Below are positions 49,129 through 57,132 of a DNA stretch of 57,220 nt, piece by piece. Under the pieces are notes generated by a model that was given only the letters and a program-made list of their open reading frames with translations, searched no databases and was not told the origin of the DNA. The translations under genes and the position numbers were made by a program. The stretch comes from Minisyncoccota bacterium. GTDB taxonomy: Bacteria; Patescibacteriota; Minisyncoccia; JAHIHE01; JAGLIN01. Position 1 is the stretch's first letter. Each line of letters starts with the position of its first letter. The stretch is from NCBI GenBank assembly GCA_028690055.1, contig JAQVBZ010000008.1, positions 1 through 57,220 on the forward strand, read 5' to 3'.

Positions 49129-51396
49129 ATGTATCTAAAAAGGCTGGAAATCTCGGGGTTCAAATCTTTTGCCAATAAGACGGTGCTGGATTTTCCGCAC
49201 AATGTGACTTCTGTGGTCGGGCCGAATGGGTCGGGCAAGTCCAATGTGGCGGATGCTATCAAATGGGTACTGGGCGAGCAGAGTATGAAGAGCCTTCGAG
49301 GCAAGAAAAGCGAAGATATCATTTTTAACGGAAGTGATAAGAAGACAAAAATGAGCGCGGCTACCGCTTCGCTTGTTTTTGATAATCGTGATCGCAAGAT
49401 GCCCTTGGATTCGGATGAGGTTGTATTAACGCGCAAGCTGTTTCGCAACGGTGAGAGCGAATATCTTATTAATAAGGACAAAGTACGTCTTGGCGATATT
49501 ATCGACCTCCTGGCCCGTTCAGGCATCAGTCAGAGGGGGTACTGTGTGATCAATCAAGGTATGGCTGATTCTATTCTGGTAGCAAGCCCGGCAGAGAGGA
49601 TGGTAATTTTCGAGGAGGCCACAGGAGTGCGAAAATTCCAGATCAAAAAGGAGCAGACCGTCAAAAAGCTGGAAGCTACACGAAAAAATCTGGACCGGGT
49701 GACGGAACTTTTGATTGAAATCGAGCCTCATCTCAATCTACTCAGACGACAGGCGAGCAAAGCGGAGAAGCGGGGCGAAGTGTCGGAGGAGCTACGGCGT
49801 GAGCAGACGAGCTATTACGACCATGTCTGGCAGGACCTCATACGCGGCAATGCCGGGTACAAGAAAGACGAGTCGACTTTGACGGCACAGATTGAGAACG
49901 GCGATAAGGAAGTGGAGCGGATAAAGAAGGATTTGGCGGAAAACAGCGTGGACAACGAGTCTTATAACAAGGATTTCGAGGATTTGCAGAAGAAATCCAA
50001 CACGCTTCAGCAAGAACTGAATGATTTTCAAAGAGAAATCTCTATCGCAGAGGGAAGGATTGAAATCGAGCGGGAGAAAATGGAAAAAGCCAAGCGTCCG
50101 GAATTCAAGCCTATTAATCTGGGATACGTTAAGGAAAAAATAGCAAAAATTATCAGCTCTTACAATGTTTTCGTGGAAAAGATTGCGCAGATCAAGGAGA
50201 TGTCCGAGCTGGATGAGGTTAGAAAAGAAACTTCTGAAGTGAAGACGGAAATAGACGCGCTCTATTCGGAGATACAGCAGGGAAGAGTATGTTTGAAAGG
50301 TGAGGAGAATTTTGACGACACGGATTTGTGCAATTTTGAAAAGGCTAAAGAGGAAGTCTCGATCAAGGCGGAGCGGATTCGGAAAGATTACGATGCGGTG
50401 CGCACGAAGGTGGCGGAACTCAATCGCAGTGAGCAGGAGAAGCGACAGGCGTTTTTTCATCTGGAGCGGCAGTTGCAGGCGTGTCAGGACGAAATCAATC
50501 GCGCCAAAGACAATCTTAATCGTATTAATATCGAGGTGGCCAAATTCGAGGTCCGCAAGGAAGATCTTTTGAATGAAATCAAGGATGAGTTGGGAGAAGG
50601 GGTGGCAATTCTTGTTAAGATAAAAGCTAACGAGGATATCGAAATTCAAGATGATCAGGGATATTTCAATCGCGAAGGGGCGGAGCTCAAAATTCGCCGG
50701 CTCAAGAATCAGATGGACCAGATCGGAGGCATCGATCCGCTGATTATGGACGAATACAAGGAAACCCAGCAAAGATTTGAATTCCTTTCTAGCCAGTCTC
50801 GAGATTTGGCGGAGGCATCGGAGTCGCTCAAGCAAGTGATTGCCGAGCTTGATGAGAAGGTGGAAAAAATGTTCAAGGTGTCTTTTAAGAGTATCAACGA
50901 TGAATTTAATAGATATTTCAAGATTATTTTCGATGGAGGAAAAGCGGAACTATCCATCAAATATGAAACGGAAAATAAAGAAGAGGGGGTGGATGCCGAA
51001 GGCGAGTCGTCAGCGGAAGAGAAAGAAGCGACTAAGGGCAAGCCTAAAATCGCCGGTATCGAAGTCAGTGCCATTCCGCCAGGAAAGAAAATCGGCAGTC
51101 TCAATATGCTGTCCGGAGGGGAACGGGCTCTTACTTCTATCGCTATTCTCTTTGCCATTATCGCGCACAATCCGCCGCCATTCTCTGTGCTGGATGAAAT
51201 AGACGCGGCGCTGGACGAAGCCAACTCTTTCCGTCTGTCGCGTATCATCAAGGAAATAGCAGACCGTACGCAGTTTATCGTTATCACTCACAATCGCGAG
51301 ATGATGGCTCAGGCGGACGTGCTGTACGGCGTGACGATGCAGGATGATGGGGTGTCTAAAATCGTGTCGGTGAAGCTGGATGAGTTCAGCGAATGA
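49129..51396 (+). CDS. smc: Short SMC-family ATPase without an evident hinge domain
   Basis: Only 755 residues, against about 1,150-1,200 for bacterial SMC. The head is complete: YLKRLEISGFKSFANKTVLD, Walker A GPNGSGKSN (31-39), GYCVINQGMADSILVASPAE, signature LSGGERAL (661-668) and Walker B VLDEIDAALDEAN (D689, E690). Between lie two coiled-coil stretches (about 165-325 and 390-560). The middle (about 325-390, including FKPINLGYVKEKIAKIISSY) shows no Gly-rich hinge. So the arms are short and the dimerisation site must differ. The N- and C-terminal halves match SMC better than RecN or Rad50; no CxxC hook is seen. No scpA or scpB is nearby. Confidence 0.9.
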   Translation: MYLKRLEISGFKSFANKTVLDFPHNVTSVVGPNGSGKSNVADAIKWVLGEQSMKSLRGKKSEDIIFNGSDKKTKMSAATASLVFDNRDRKMPLDSDEVVLTRKLFRNGESEYLINKDKVRLGDIIDLLARSGISQRGYCVINQGMADSILVASPAERMVIFEEATGVRKFQIKKEQTVKKLEATRKNLDRVTELLIEIEPHLNLLRRQASKAEKRGEVSEELRREQTSYYDHVWQDLIRGNAGYKKDESTLTAQIENGDKEVERIKKDLAENSVDNESYNKDFEDLQKKSNTLQQELNDFQREISIAEGRIEIEREKMEKAKRPEFKPINLGYVKEKIAKIISSYNVFVEKIAQIKEMSELDEVRKETSEVKTEIDALYSEIQQGRVCLKGEENFDDTDLCNFEKAKEEVSIKAERIRKDYDAVRTKVAELNRSEQEKRQAFFHLERQLQACQDEINRAKDNLNRINIEVAKFEVRKEDLLNEIKDELGEGVAILVKIKANEDIEIQDDQGYFNREGAELKIRRLKNQMDQIGGIDPLIMDEYKETQQRFEFLSSQSRDLAEASESLKQVIAELDEKVEKMFKVSFKSINDEFNRYFKIIFDGGKAELSIKYETENKEEGVDAEGESSAEEKEATKGKPKIAGIEVSAIPPGKKIGSLNMLSGGERALTSIAILFAIIAHNPPPFSVLDEIDAALDEANSFRLSRIIKEIADRTQFIVITHNREMMAQADVLYGVTMQDDGVSKIVSVKLDEFSE

Positions 51397-51407
51397 AGCT
51401 ATGCGGT

Positions 51408-51434
51408 AAAACGGCCCTTAGGGGCCGTTTTCTT
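51408..51434 (+). terminator. Intrinsic terminator of smc
   Basis: AAAACGGCCC (51408-51417) and GGGCCGTTTT (51422-51431), 4-nt loop. Confidence 0.92.
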
Positions 51435-51451
51435 GTATTTTTATAGCAGTA

Positions 51452-51480
51452 TTGACATTATGTTCATTTTATGCTAGAGT
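51452..51480 (+). promoter_or_regulatory. Promoter of the gene at 51512
   Basis: TTGACA (51452-51457), 17-nt spacer, TAGAGT (51475-51480) with upstream TGC. Confidence 0.6.
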
Positions 51481-51511
51481 GCGCCTAGCAAGCTAAAAAA
51501 GGAGGGTCTTG

Positions 51512-51949
51512 ATGGAATCAAAGACAGCAGAGGAAGAAATTAGTGGAATAAACCCAACGGAGGTTGGGTCAATGGAGGATTTTTTCGCTAGGATTGAAGA
51601 AGCGAAAAAAGAGCAGGAAGAAGCGAAAAAAGAACAGGAAGAGAAAGCTGAGGAAAAAAAACAAGAGTGGATAAAAAAAATAAGAGAGGCTGTGTCCAAT
51701 ATTCAGTCCAGCTTGGATAAGGCAACGCGTCTTCGGTTTGCGGAAACCGGATCGCAAGTTGGAGGGAGTGAGGCTATCGTCGTTCCTGATGTAGAATTTC
51801 CCTATTTCACAGAGGCTAGGGCTTTTGTGCAAAAAACGGAAAACGAAAAAAGCATTGCCCGTGAAAAGGGCGTTGAAATGATTATCACTTATGAAGCCAT
51901 GGGAGGGGTGTTAAACGTGATATATAGAAATACTAGCTACAGAAGGTGA
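51512..51949 (+). CDS. Charged coiled-coil protein of unknown function
   Basis: GGAGG at 51501-51505 lies 6 nt before the ATG at 51512 (145 residues). Residues about 20-60 form a Glu/Lys-rich coiled coil with a repeated EEAKKEQEEAKKEQEE unit. The rest is alpha/beta with EAIVVPDVEFPYFTEARAFV and a basic tail. No family is recognised. It has its own promoter and terminator, and its translation signals match the small-protein island. Confidence 0.65.
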   Translation: MESKTAEEEISGINPTEVGSMEDFFARIEEAKKEQEEAKKEQEEKAEEKKQEWIKKIREAVSNIQSSLDKATRLRFAETGSQVGGSEAIVVPDVEFPYFTEARAFVQKTENEKSIAREKGVEMIITYEAMGGVLNVIYRNTSYRR

Positions 51950-51972
51950 GAATAAATAATCTCATCTTTTTT
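51945..51972 (+). terminator. Terminator of the gene at 51512
   Basis: GGTGAGA and TCTCATC pair (one G-T) around an A/T loop, followed by TTTTTT. The stem covers the stop codon. Confidence 0.65.
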
Positions 51973-52095
51973 ATTGTAATTAATGCGGTTTTTCTTGATA
52001 ATTAATTAAAAAAAAGAAACTGGTTTAATAATGAAATAAAAAATTGAGAATCATCTAAAAATGCAGTAAAAAAATAATTTGGATGCTATTACTTT

Positions 52096-52224
52096 ATGAA
52101 CCATTTATTATCACTAAGGCATTTTTTGATTGCGGGAAAGTGGTATTGGCTTATCGGATTTTGGATAAAAAATGTAGTTTACGCAGTTGCTTCAGCCCTT
52201 GACGAAAATCAAAGAATGCACTAG
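52096..52224 (+). CDS. Possible 42-residue membrane peptide
   Basis: The ATG-started frame encodes MNHLLSLRHFLIAGKWYWLI, then GFWIKNVVYAVASALDENQ, and ends in TAG. A basic start plus a Trp-rich hydrophobic helix looks plausible for a membrane peptide. There is no ribosome site. The rest of the A/T-rich stretch 51973-52259 shows nothing else. Confidence 0.3.
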   Translation: MNHLLSLRHFLIAGKWYWLIGFWIKNVVYAVASALDENQRMH

Positions 52225-52259
52225 CCTTTCTTGGAGTGAGGGGGTATGAGGTGTAAAAG

Positions 52260-52652
52260 ATGAAAATGAAACCAGCCATACCATTGGTAATACTGTTTTT
52301 GCTCATCCTTTCGATATGAACATGCAGTGCTTCCAGCATAAAAGAACAGATAGATAGCGATGAACACAACGAGAATGTAGATCTCATTGTGGTGACATTC
52401 ATTCCTGATGAAAAGTCACAAGAAACAATGAAGATATCAGAAGAAAATGAAAAGGTGATTCCGGAGTTTAGATATAAAAAAACGTCTAAAAAGGAATTTG
52501 CTTTCCAGCCCGGTTTAAATAGACCGGAAATCGGGAAGAAAAGGTACCTGTTTGAGTGTACCTTAACAAGCAAGTTGGATGAGAATAAAAAAACATATGA
52601 TTTTTATGTCATATCCACTCCCAATGGGGTAACGACAATACGACGGGGGTGA
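52260..52652 (+). pseudogene. Lipoprotein-like gene with one in-frame TGA after the signal peptide
   Basis: GAGGTG lies 6 nt before an ATG at 52260 that begins MKMKPAIPLVILFLLILSI, a signal peptide. A TGA follows at 52317-52319, then TCSASS in the same frame and a 110-residue exported domain ending in YDFYVISTPNGVTTIRRG. The Cys two codons after the TGA would fit a lipobox. Translation of the domain alone from an inner GTG (52389) would lack any export signal. TGA is a real stop elsewhere in this window (comEC, lepB). So this is a single nonsense change in a fresh pseudogene, a sequencing error, or readthrough. The family is unknown. Confidence 0.6.
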
Positions 52653-52668
52653 TTCTTTGGAAGAGTTG

Positions 52669-52700
52669 GAAGGGGAAAATTTTCCCCCTTATTTTTTTTC
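52669..52700 (+). terminator. Intrinsic terminator
   Basis: AAGGGGAAAATTTTCCCCCTT is a near-perfect palindrome followed by ATTTTTTTT. Confidence 0.75.
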
Positions 52701-52703
52701 AAT

Positions 52704-52732
52704 TTGACATAAGGTCGATTATAAACTATTAT
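52704..52732 (+). promoter_or_regulatory. Promoter of rpsP
   Basis: TTGACA (52704-52709), 17-nt spacer, TATTAT (52727-52732). Confidence 0.7.
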
Positions 52733-52766
52733 AGTTAGGTATTAAATAATAATTTTGGATAAAAAA

Positions 52767-53063
52767 ATGTTAAGAATCAGACTTAGTCGCGGCGGAAATA
52801 AGAATAACGCTCAATTCAGAATCACTGTTGCCGATGGACACAGAGCTCCATCAGGCAAATTTATTGAAATATTGGGTCATTACAATCCTCACACCAAGGA
52901 AAAAGTTTTCAAAGGGGAGAGGATCCAACACTGGATTTCTAAGGGCGCTCAACCTTCCGCAACTGTGCATAACTTATTAGTAGATGCGGGAATAATCAAA
53001 GGTGCAAAAGTTACTTCTTGGACACCGAAAAAGAAGGACGTGGCAGAAGCGGGGAAAAAATAG
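52767..53063 (+). CDS. rpsP: Ribosomal protein bS16
   Basis: I start at the ATG at 52767 (MLRIRLSRGGNKNNAQFRIT), the normal S16 start, not at an upstream in-frame TTG (52755). The 98-residue protein has FIEILGHYNPHTKEKVFKGE and RIQHWISKGAQPSATVHNLL, typical of bS16. There is no Shine-Dalgarno sequence. It begins the rpsP-khpA-trmD set, in which rimM, usually between khpA and trmD, is missing. Confidence 0.95.
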   Translation: MLRIRLSRGGNKNNAQFRITVADGHRAPSGKFIEILGHYNPHTKEKVFKGERIQHWISKGAQPSATVHNLLVDAGIIKGAKVTSWTPKKKDVAEAGKK

Positions 53064-53152
53064 TAAAATAAGCTATAAATAGTAGGCAAACAAAATCAGG
53101 CGTGAGAATAATTGACTCAGTGTGGCTGTGGATAACTTAGTAGAAATTTGAT

Positions 53153-53180
53153 TTGACAATGAATCCTGCTGCTATATAAT
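53153..53180 (+). promoter_or_regulatory. Consensus promoter of khpA
   Basis: TTGACA (53153-53158), 16-nt spacer, TATAAT (53175-53180), both perfect. Confidence 0.8.
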
Positions 53181-53186
53181 AGCAGT

Positions 53187-53327
53187 AACAATTATGAATG
53201 CGGTGGATTAGTCTGGCGCAGAGTTTCTATAAGCACGGTCGACAATTTTAGTTTACCCAGACTCTTTCAATAAGCGTAGACAAATAATACGGTTGAAAGT
53301 TTTATTTATTCAAGAAGGAAAACAGAT
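53187..53327 (+). promoter_or_regulatory. Long 5' leader of khpA
   Basis: About 140 nt run from the predicted start to the ATG. AGTCTGG (around 53210) and CCAGACT (around 53258) can pair over 7 bp and enclose a 40-nt loop. The AAGAAGGAAAAC just before the start contains a weak ribosome site. No terminator lies inside, so control, if any, would be on translation or stability. Confidence 0.4.
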
Positions 53328-53645
53328 ATGAGCAATGTATCAGACCAAGAATTCGTAGAATTCGTAGTAAAATCCATCGTGGATCACCCAGAAGAAGTCA
53401 AAATTGACCGTACAGTTGATGAAATGGGGGTTCTAATCTCTCTTCGTATCAGTCCGGAAGACATGGGTCAGGTAATCGGAAGACAAGGATCTACTGCCAA
53501 GTCTATCAGAAATCTTCTGAGGGTCATCGGAGCCAAGAACAACGCAAGGGTTAATTTCAAAATTGTCGAACCTGAAGGTTCTACGAAACCTGAACCAAGA
53601 CAAACTAAAAATGTCGAAGATGTAGTCGGAGATTTGACTCTATAG
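53328..53645 (+). CDS. khpA: KH-domain RNA-binding protein KhpA
   Basis: The 105-residue protein is a single KH domain with LRISPEDMGQVIGRQGSTAK (GxxG loop GRQG) and SIRNLLRVIGAKNNARVNFK, plus a 30-residue tail. KhpA binds many RNAs, often with KhpB, and affects cell size and translation in Gram-positive bacteria. Its place between rpsP and trmD is the classic one. It has its own strong promoter and terminator. Confidence 0.95.
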   Translation: MSNVSDQEFVEFVVKSIVDHPEEVKIDRTVDEMGVLISLRISPEDMGQVIGRQGSTAKSIRNLLRVIGAKNNARVNFKIVEPEGSTKPEPRQTKNVEDVVGDLTL

Positions 53646-53670
53646 AAATATCGTTGAATTCAAATAAATG

Positions 53671-53695
53671 AAAATGCGCCTAAAGCGCATTTTTG
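53671..53695 (+). terminator. Intrinsic terminator of khpA
   Basis: AAAATGCGC and GCGCATTTTT around a 5-nt loop. Confidence 0.9.
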
Positions 53696-53762
53696 TTTAT
53701 AGAATGAAGACGATGGACTTTGTTTTTAATCCGTGTTAGATTATTTTTGTAAGCAGTAAGAG

Positions 53763-54458
53763 ATGAATATGCGTTTCGATATCATAACAATTTTTCCGGA
53801 AATATTCGAGTCGTATTTCAGCGAGAGTATTATGGCGCGCGCGCAGAAACAGGGAGCAGTTGAAATCGTAGTGCATAACTTGCGTGACTTTACTGAAGAT
53901 AAACATTTGACCGTAGATGACACTCCTTATGGCGGAGGTGCGGGAATGGTGCTCAAATTGGAGCCTATCTATAATGCGCTCGTCTCTCTTGTGGGGAGAA
54001 ACAATTTGCCTTGTTTTTGCAAGAACAAGAGGTCAAAGACCAAGATAATCCTTTTTTCTGCCAAAGGCAAAACATACGTTCAAGCGATGGCTCAGGATTA
54101 CTCCAAATTTGACAGAGTTGTCCTCATCTGCGGAAGGTATGAGGGTGTGGACGAACGTGTGGCAAAATATTTGGTAGACGAAGAAATTTCAATCGGTGAT
54201 TATGTGATGACCGGAGGCGAGGTACCGGCGATGGTGGTAGTGGATTCGGTCGCGAGACTACTTCCCGGAGTTTTGGGAAATAAAGAATCGATTGTGGAAG
54301 AATCTTTTTCCATCGAGGGTTATCTGGAATATCCGCATTTCACAAAGCCGGAAGTTTTTTCTCCCAAACGGGGGACGAAATGGGAAGTACCTGAGATACT
54401 TTTGAGCGGGCATCACGAAAAAATCAAGGATTGGCGAGATACTGAATCAAAAAAATAA
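53763..54458 (+). CDS. trmD: tRNA (guanine-N1)-methyltransferase TrmD
   Basis: The 231-residue SPOUT enzyme methylates G37 of tRNAs. It has [58 protein letters not shown], the knot stretch [20 protein letters not shown], and [20 protein letters not shown] with the catalytic region. The start may be at 53763 or the second ATG at 53769. Its terminator overlaps the last codons. rplS, often next, does not follow. Confidence 0.97.
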   Translation: MNMRFDIITIFPEIFESYFSESIMARAQKQGAVEIVVHNLRDFTEDKHLTVDDTPYGGGAGMVLKLEPIYNALVSLVGRNNLPCFCKNKRSKTKIILFSAKGKTYVQAMAQDYSKFDRVVLICGRYEGVDERVAKYLVDEEISIGDYVMTGGEVPAMVVVDSVARLLPGVLGNKESIVEESFSIEGYLEYPHFTKPEVFSPKRGTKWEVPEILLSGHHEKIKDWRDTESKK

Positions 54459-54482
54459 CCGTAAAAAGCGGTTATTTTTTTG
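54451..54482 (+). terminator. Intrinsic terminator of trmD
   Basis: AAAAATAACCG (54451-54461) and CGGTTATTTTT (54469-54479), then T. Between here and 54717 I see only a hairpin GATTCTCC/GGGGAGTC near 54561-54586 and no gene. Confidence 0.85.
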
Positions 54483-54717
54483 GTTTGACGTTGATTTGTT
54501 TTTAAACCATTTGCGCTTTAGAAACTTTTGTTCTAGCCGAAGATTTCGATGCAACGCATTTTGATTCTCCTTTTTGTGAGGGGAGTCTATAAATGCAGAC
54601 TTATTCGGAATTAAGCGTGTTACGGGAAGTGCGGGTGGTTAAGCGATTCGTTCGTCGTGACAGGATCAACACTTTACATTTTGCCAAGCTAGAGTGTCCT
54701 GAGATGATATAACAGCC

Positions 54718-56286
54718 CTACATTCCCTCCAACAAACTAGTTCCGGTCATCTCCTGCGGTTCTTCGATTTGAAGAATTTCCAAAACCGTGGGGGCAATGT
54801 CGCTCAATATGCCGCTTACCTCTTTGTTCTGACCCAGTTTCTGAGGCACTGAAAACTTTCGACTCGGATCTACCAGAATGAAAGGCACAGGGTTGACTGT
54901 GTGTTCGGTCAGGATTTCACCGCTTTGGGGGTTTATCATCTCTTCTGCGTTGCCATGGTCGGCGGTTACTAGCATTGTCATATCTTTTTTTAGCACTTCT
55001 TCATATATTTCTCCGACACATTTATCGACGAATTCTACCGCCTTGATTGCAGCTTTGATGTTCCCCGTGTGCCCGATCATATCGGGGTTGGCGAAATTCA
55101 CGAGGATAAAACCGTATTCATCCTCTTCTATCGCTTTGATGACATTGTGGCATATTTTAGCGGCGCTCATTTCGGGAGTCTGATCGTAGCTTTCGACGCT
55201 AGGCGAGGGGACGAGTATTCTAAATTCGTTCGTAAAGGGTTTTTCTCCGCCGCCATTAAAAAAATAGGTGACGTGGGCATACTTTTCTGTTTCTGCAATC
55301 CGAAGTTGTTTTACTCCAGCTTCACTCAATAACTTTCCCAAGGGCTCCTTGACTTCCTCGGGCGGAAAAACCACATTTACCGGCAAATCTTTTTCATATT
55401 CCATCATCGTAGTAAAGTTCAGGTCCTTGATTTTTTCTCCTCTTTTGAAATGGTTGAAAAGATCAAGCGCGAAAGCTTTGGTAATCTGCCGGGCACGGTC
55501 TTCGCGGATATTGTAGAAGATTACAGAATCTCCGCTTTGAATTGCACCTGTCTTTCCCTGTTTGTCTTTGATAAGTACAGGCTCGATAAATTCGTCGCTT
55601 TTTTCCTTATCATAAGATTTCAGTATGGCCGCATGCGCTGTTTTTGCCTTTTCTCCTTGCTTTCCTATCATGCAATCATAAGCTTTTTCTGTTCGATCCC
55701 AATTCTCATTGCGGTCCATCGCGTAATATCTTCCCATTACGCTGGCAATCCTTCCCGGGAAACCCTCCTCTTGGATATTTTTTTCCAGCTCGGCGACGTA
55801 GTCTATCCCCGAGTGAGGATTGACATCTCTACCGTCGGTAAAAACGTGTATCAAGACTCTGTCGGCTGGAATTTTTTTCATCTTTAGGAGTTTCAAGAGC
55901 GCGTAAAGATGATTGATGTGACTGTGTACGGCACCTGTACTCAGCAGTCCGATAAGATGTATGCAAGAATTGTTTTTTTGGGCATGTTCGATACTTTGCA
56001 ACAAAGCATCTTTCGAGAAAAAGGATTCATCTTGAATGGAAATGGTCACTCGGGGCAGATTTTGGTAGACTACTTTGCCACTACCGATAGTAAGATGTCC
56101 GACTTCGGAATTGCCCATTGTTCCCCAAGGTAGCCCGACTGAGATACCGGAGGCCTGCAGAGCGGTGTGGGGATAATATGACATCAATATATCCATATTC
56201 GGAGTCCGGGCGTTTTTGATGGCATTCCCCGCGATTTGTTCACTGATACCCCATCCGTCCAGTATTACGAGAATTACTTTATTCAT
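54718..56286 (-). CDS. gpmI: Phosphoglycerate mutase, 2,3-bisphosphoglycerate-independent
   Basis: The 522-residue glycolytic enzyme interconverts 3- and 2-phosphoglycerate with two Mn ions and a phosphoserine. ILDGWGIS starts the alkaline-phosphatase-like fold. WGTMGNSEVGHLTIGSG holds the catalytic serine, FTDGRDVNPHSG and GRYYAMDRNENWDR belong to the inserted transferase domain, and NFANPDMIGHTGN and LVTADHGNAEEM bind metal. Length and motifs are normal. It is divergent from the HD gene over a 70-bp gap. Confidence 0.97.
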   Translation of the reverse strand: MNKVILVILDGWGISEQIAGNAIKNARTPNMDILMSYYPHTALQASGISVGLPWGTMGNSEVGHLTIGSGKVVYQNLPRVTISIQDESFFSKDALLQSIEHAQKNNSCIHLIGLLSTGAVHSHINHLYALLKLLKMKKIPADRVLIHVFTDGRDVNPHSGIDYVAELEKNIQEEGFPGRIASVMGRYYAMDRNENWDRTEKAYDCMIGKQGEKAKTAHAAILKSYDKEKSDEFIEPVLIKDKQGKTGAIQSGDSVIFYNIREDRARQITKAFALDLFNHFKRGEKIKDLNFTTMMEYEKDLPVNVVFPPEEVKEPLGKLLSEAGVKQLRIAETEKYAHVTYFFNGGGEKPFTNEFRILVPSPSVESYDQTPEMSAAKICHNVIKAIEEDEYGFILVNFANPDMIGHTGNIKAAIKAVEFVDKCVGEIYEEVLKKDMTMLVTADHGNAEEMINPQSGEILTEHTVNPVPFILVDPSRKFSVPQKLGQNKEVSGILSDIAPTVLEILQIEEPQEMTGTSLLEGM

Positions 56287-56356
56287 GGTGTTTATTTACA
56301 CTTAGTGCTTAAACTGCTAGTATAATTATATCATTTAAGCTGATTATGAACAATTT

Positions 56357-56884
56357 ATGTATGGATATTTTGAGATTTTGGAGAAACATTCTTCTTCGAG
56401 GGAAGTTTTTGAAATCGTCCTCCGTCATAGTCTGGAAGTCCTTTCAAAAAGCATCGAAATCGTGAATAAGAAAAAGCTTTATGACCGGATAGATTTTGAC
56501 CTGATCATTTCCGGATCGATTCTGCATGACATCGGCACTTTTGAATTTTTGGAGAATAATAGTTCTAACGGCGAGTATATCAGGCATGGAGTCATAGGCG
56601 CGGAGATTCTGCGCAAAGAAGGTTTGCAAAAAGAAGCTTTAATAGCCGAGAGGCATACTGGCGCAGGCTTGACCAGCGAGGAGATCATCGCGAATGGCTG
56701 GGCGTTGCCTCATGAAGATTTTCTGCCGGTTTCTTTGGAGGAGAAAATCATCTGTTACAGTGATAAATTCAGTAGCAAGACTCCGGGAAAGAAAGATACT
56801 ATCGAGTCGGTAGAAAAAGAATTTGAGAGATACGGACAAAGCTCGCTTAAGAGGTTCCTTGAACTCAAACAGATGTTTGAATAG
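56357..56884 (+). CDS. HD-domain hydrolase of the HDIG type
   Basis: The 175-residue protein has LRHSLEVLSKSIEI (first His), GSILHDIGTFEF (HD), GEYIRHGVIGAEILRKEG, AERHTGAGLTSEEI and IICYSDKFSSKTPGKKDTIE (last Asp), the ordered metal site of small HDIG phosphohydrolases common in archaea and CPR. Its substrate is unknown. TATAAT at 56321-56326 in the divergent gap may serve it. It ends at a strong terminator. Confidence 0.85.
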   Translation: MYGYFEILEKHSSSREVFEIVLRHSLEVLSKSIEIVNKKKLYDRIDFDLIISGSILHDIGTFEFLENNSSNGEYIRHGVIGAEILRKEGLQKEALIAERHTGAGLTSEEIIANGWALPHEDFLPVSLEEKIICYSDKFSSKTPGKKDTIESVEKEFERYGQSSLKRFLELKQMFE

Positions 56885-56905
56885 AGGCTCTAATATATCA
56901 GGAAG

Positions 56906-56937
56906 AAAAAAGAAAGGATTTGTGTCTTTCTTTTTTT
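56906..56937 (+). terminator. Intrinsic terminator
   Basis: AAAAAAGAAAG (56906-56916) and CTTTCTTTTTT (56926-56936) around a 9-nt loop. Confidence 0.85.
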
Positions 56938-56982
56938 GGTTTAGACTAGCGGCTTGACCATTTATATCCTATATTCTTTATC

Positions 56983-57132
56983 TGATATGATGATTGTGGG
57001 TATGAAATAAAAATAAAACAGGCCAGAACTCAGTATTCTTTGGCCTGATTGGAATAATTTGGCAGGAGTATTTATTTGCGATATATTGTAAATAAAGAAG
57101 TATCTATAAAATCAAAATAAAAAGGTGATATC
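56983..57132 (+). promoter_or_regulatory. Promoter and structured leader at the right edge
   Basis: TGATATGAT (56983-56991) is an extended -10. The leader then holds hairpin CAGGCCA (57019-57025) / TGGCCTG (57041-57047) and a longer pairing GGCAGGA (57061-57067) / TCCTGCC (57131-57137) that would cover the start of the downstream frame. Confidence 0.4.

Noticed and set aside
49792-50835. Minus-strand frame of 347 codons inside smc
   Set aside because: It is antisense to the coiled-coil region, where Glu/Lys codons read backwards as Leu/Phe and give long false frames.
52317-52319. TGA read as a sense codon (recoded genetic code as in Gracilibacteria or Absconditabacteria)
   Set aside because: TGA ends recognised genes at their expected length here, for example comEC (46520-46522) and lepB.
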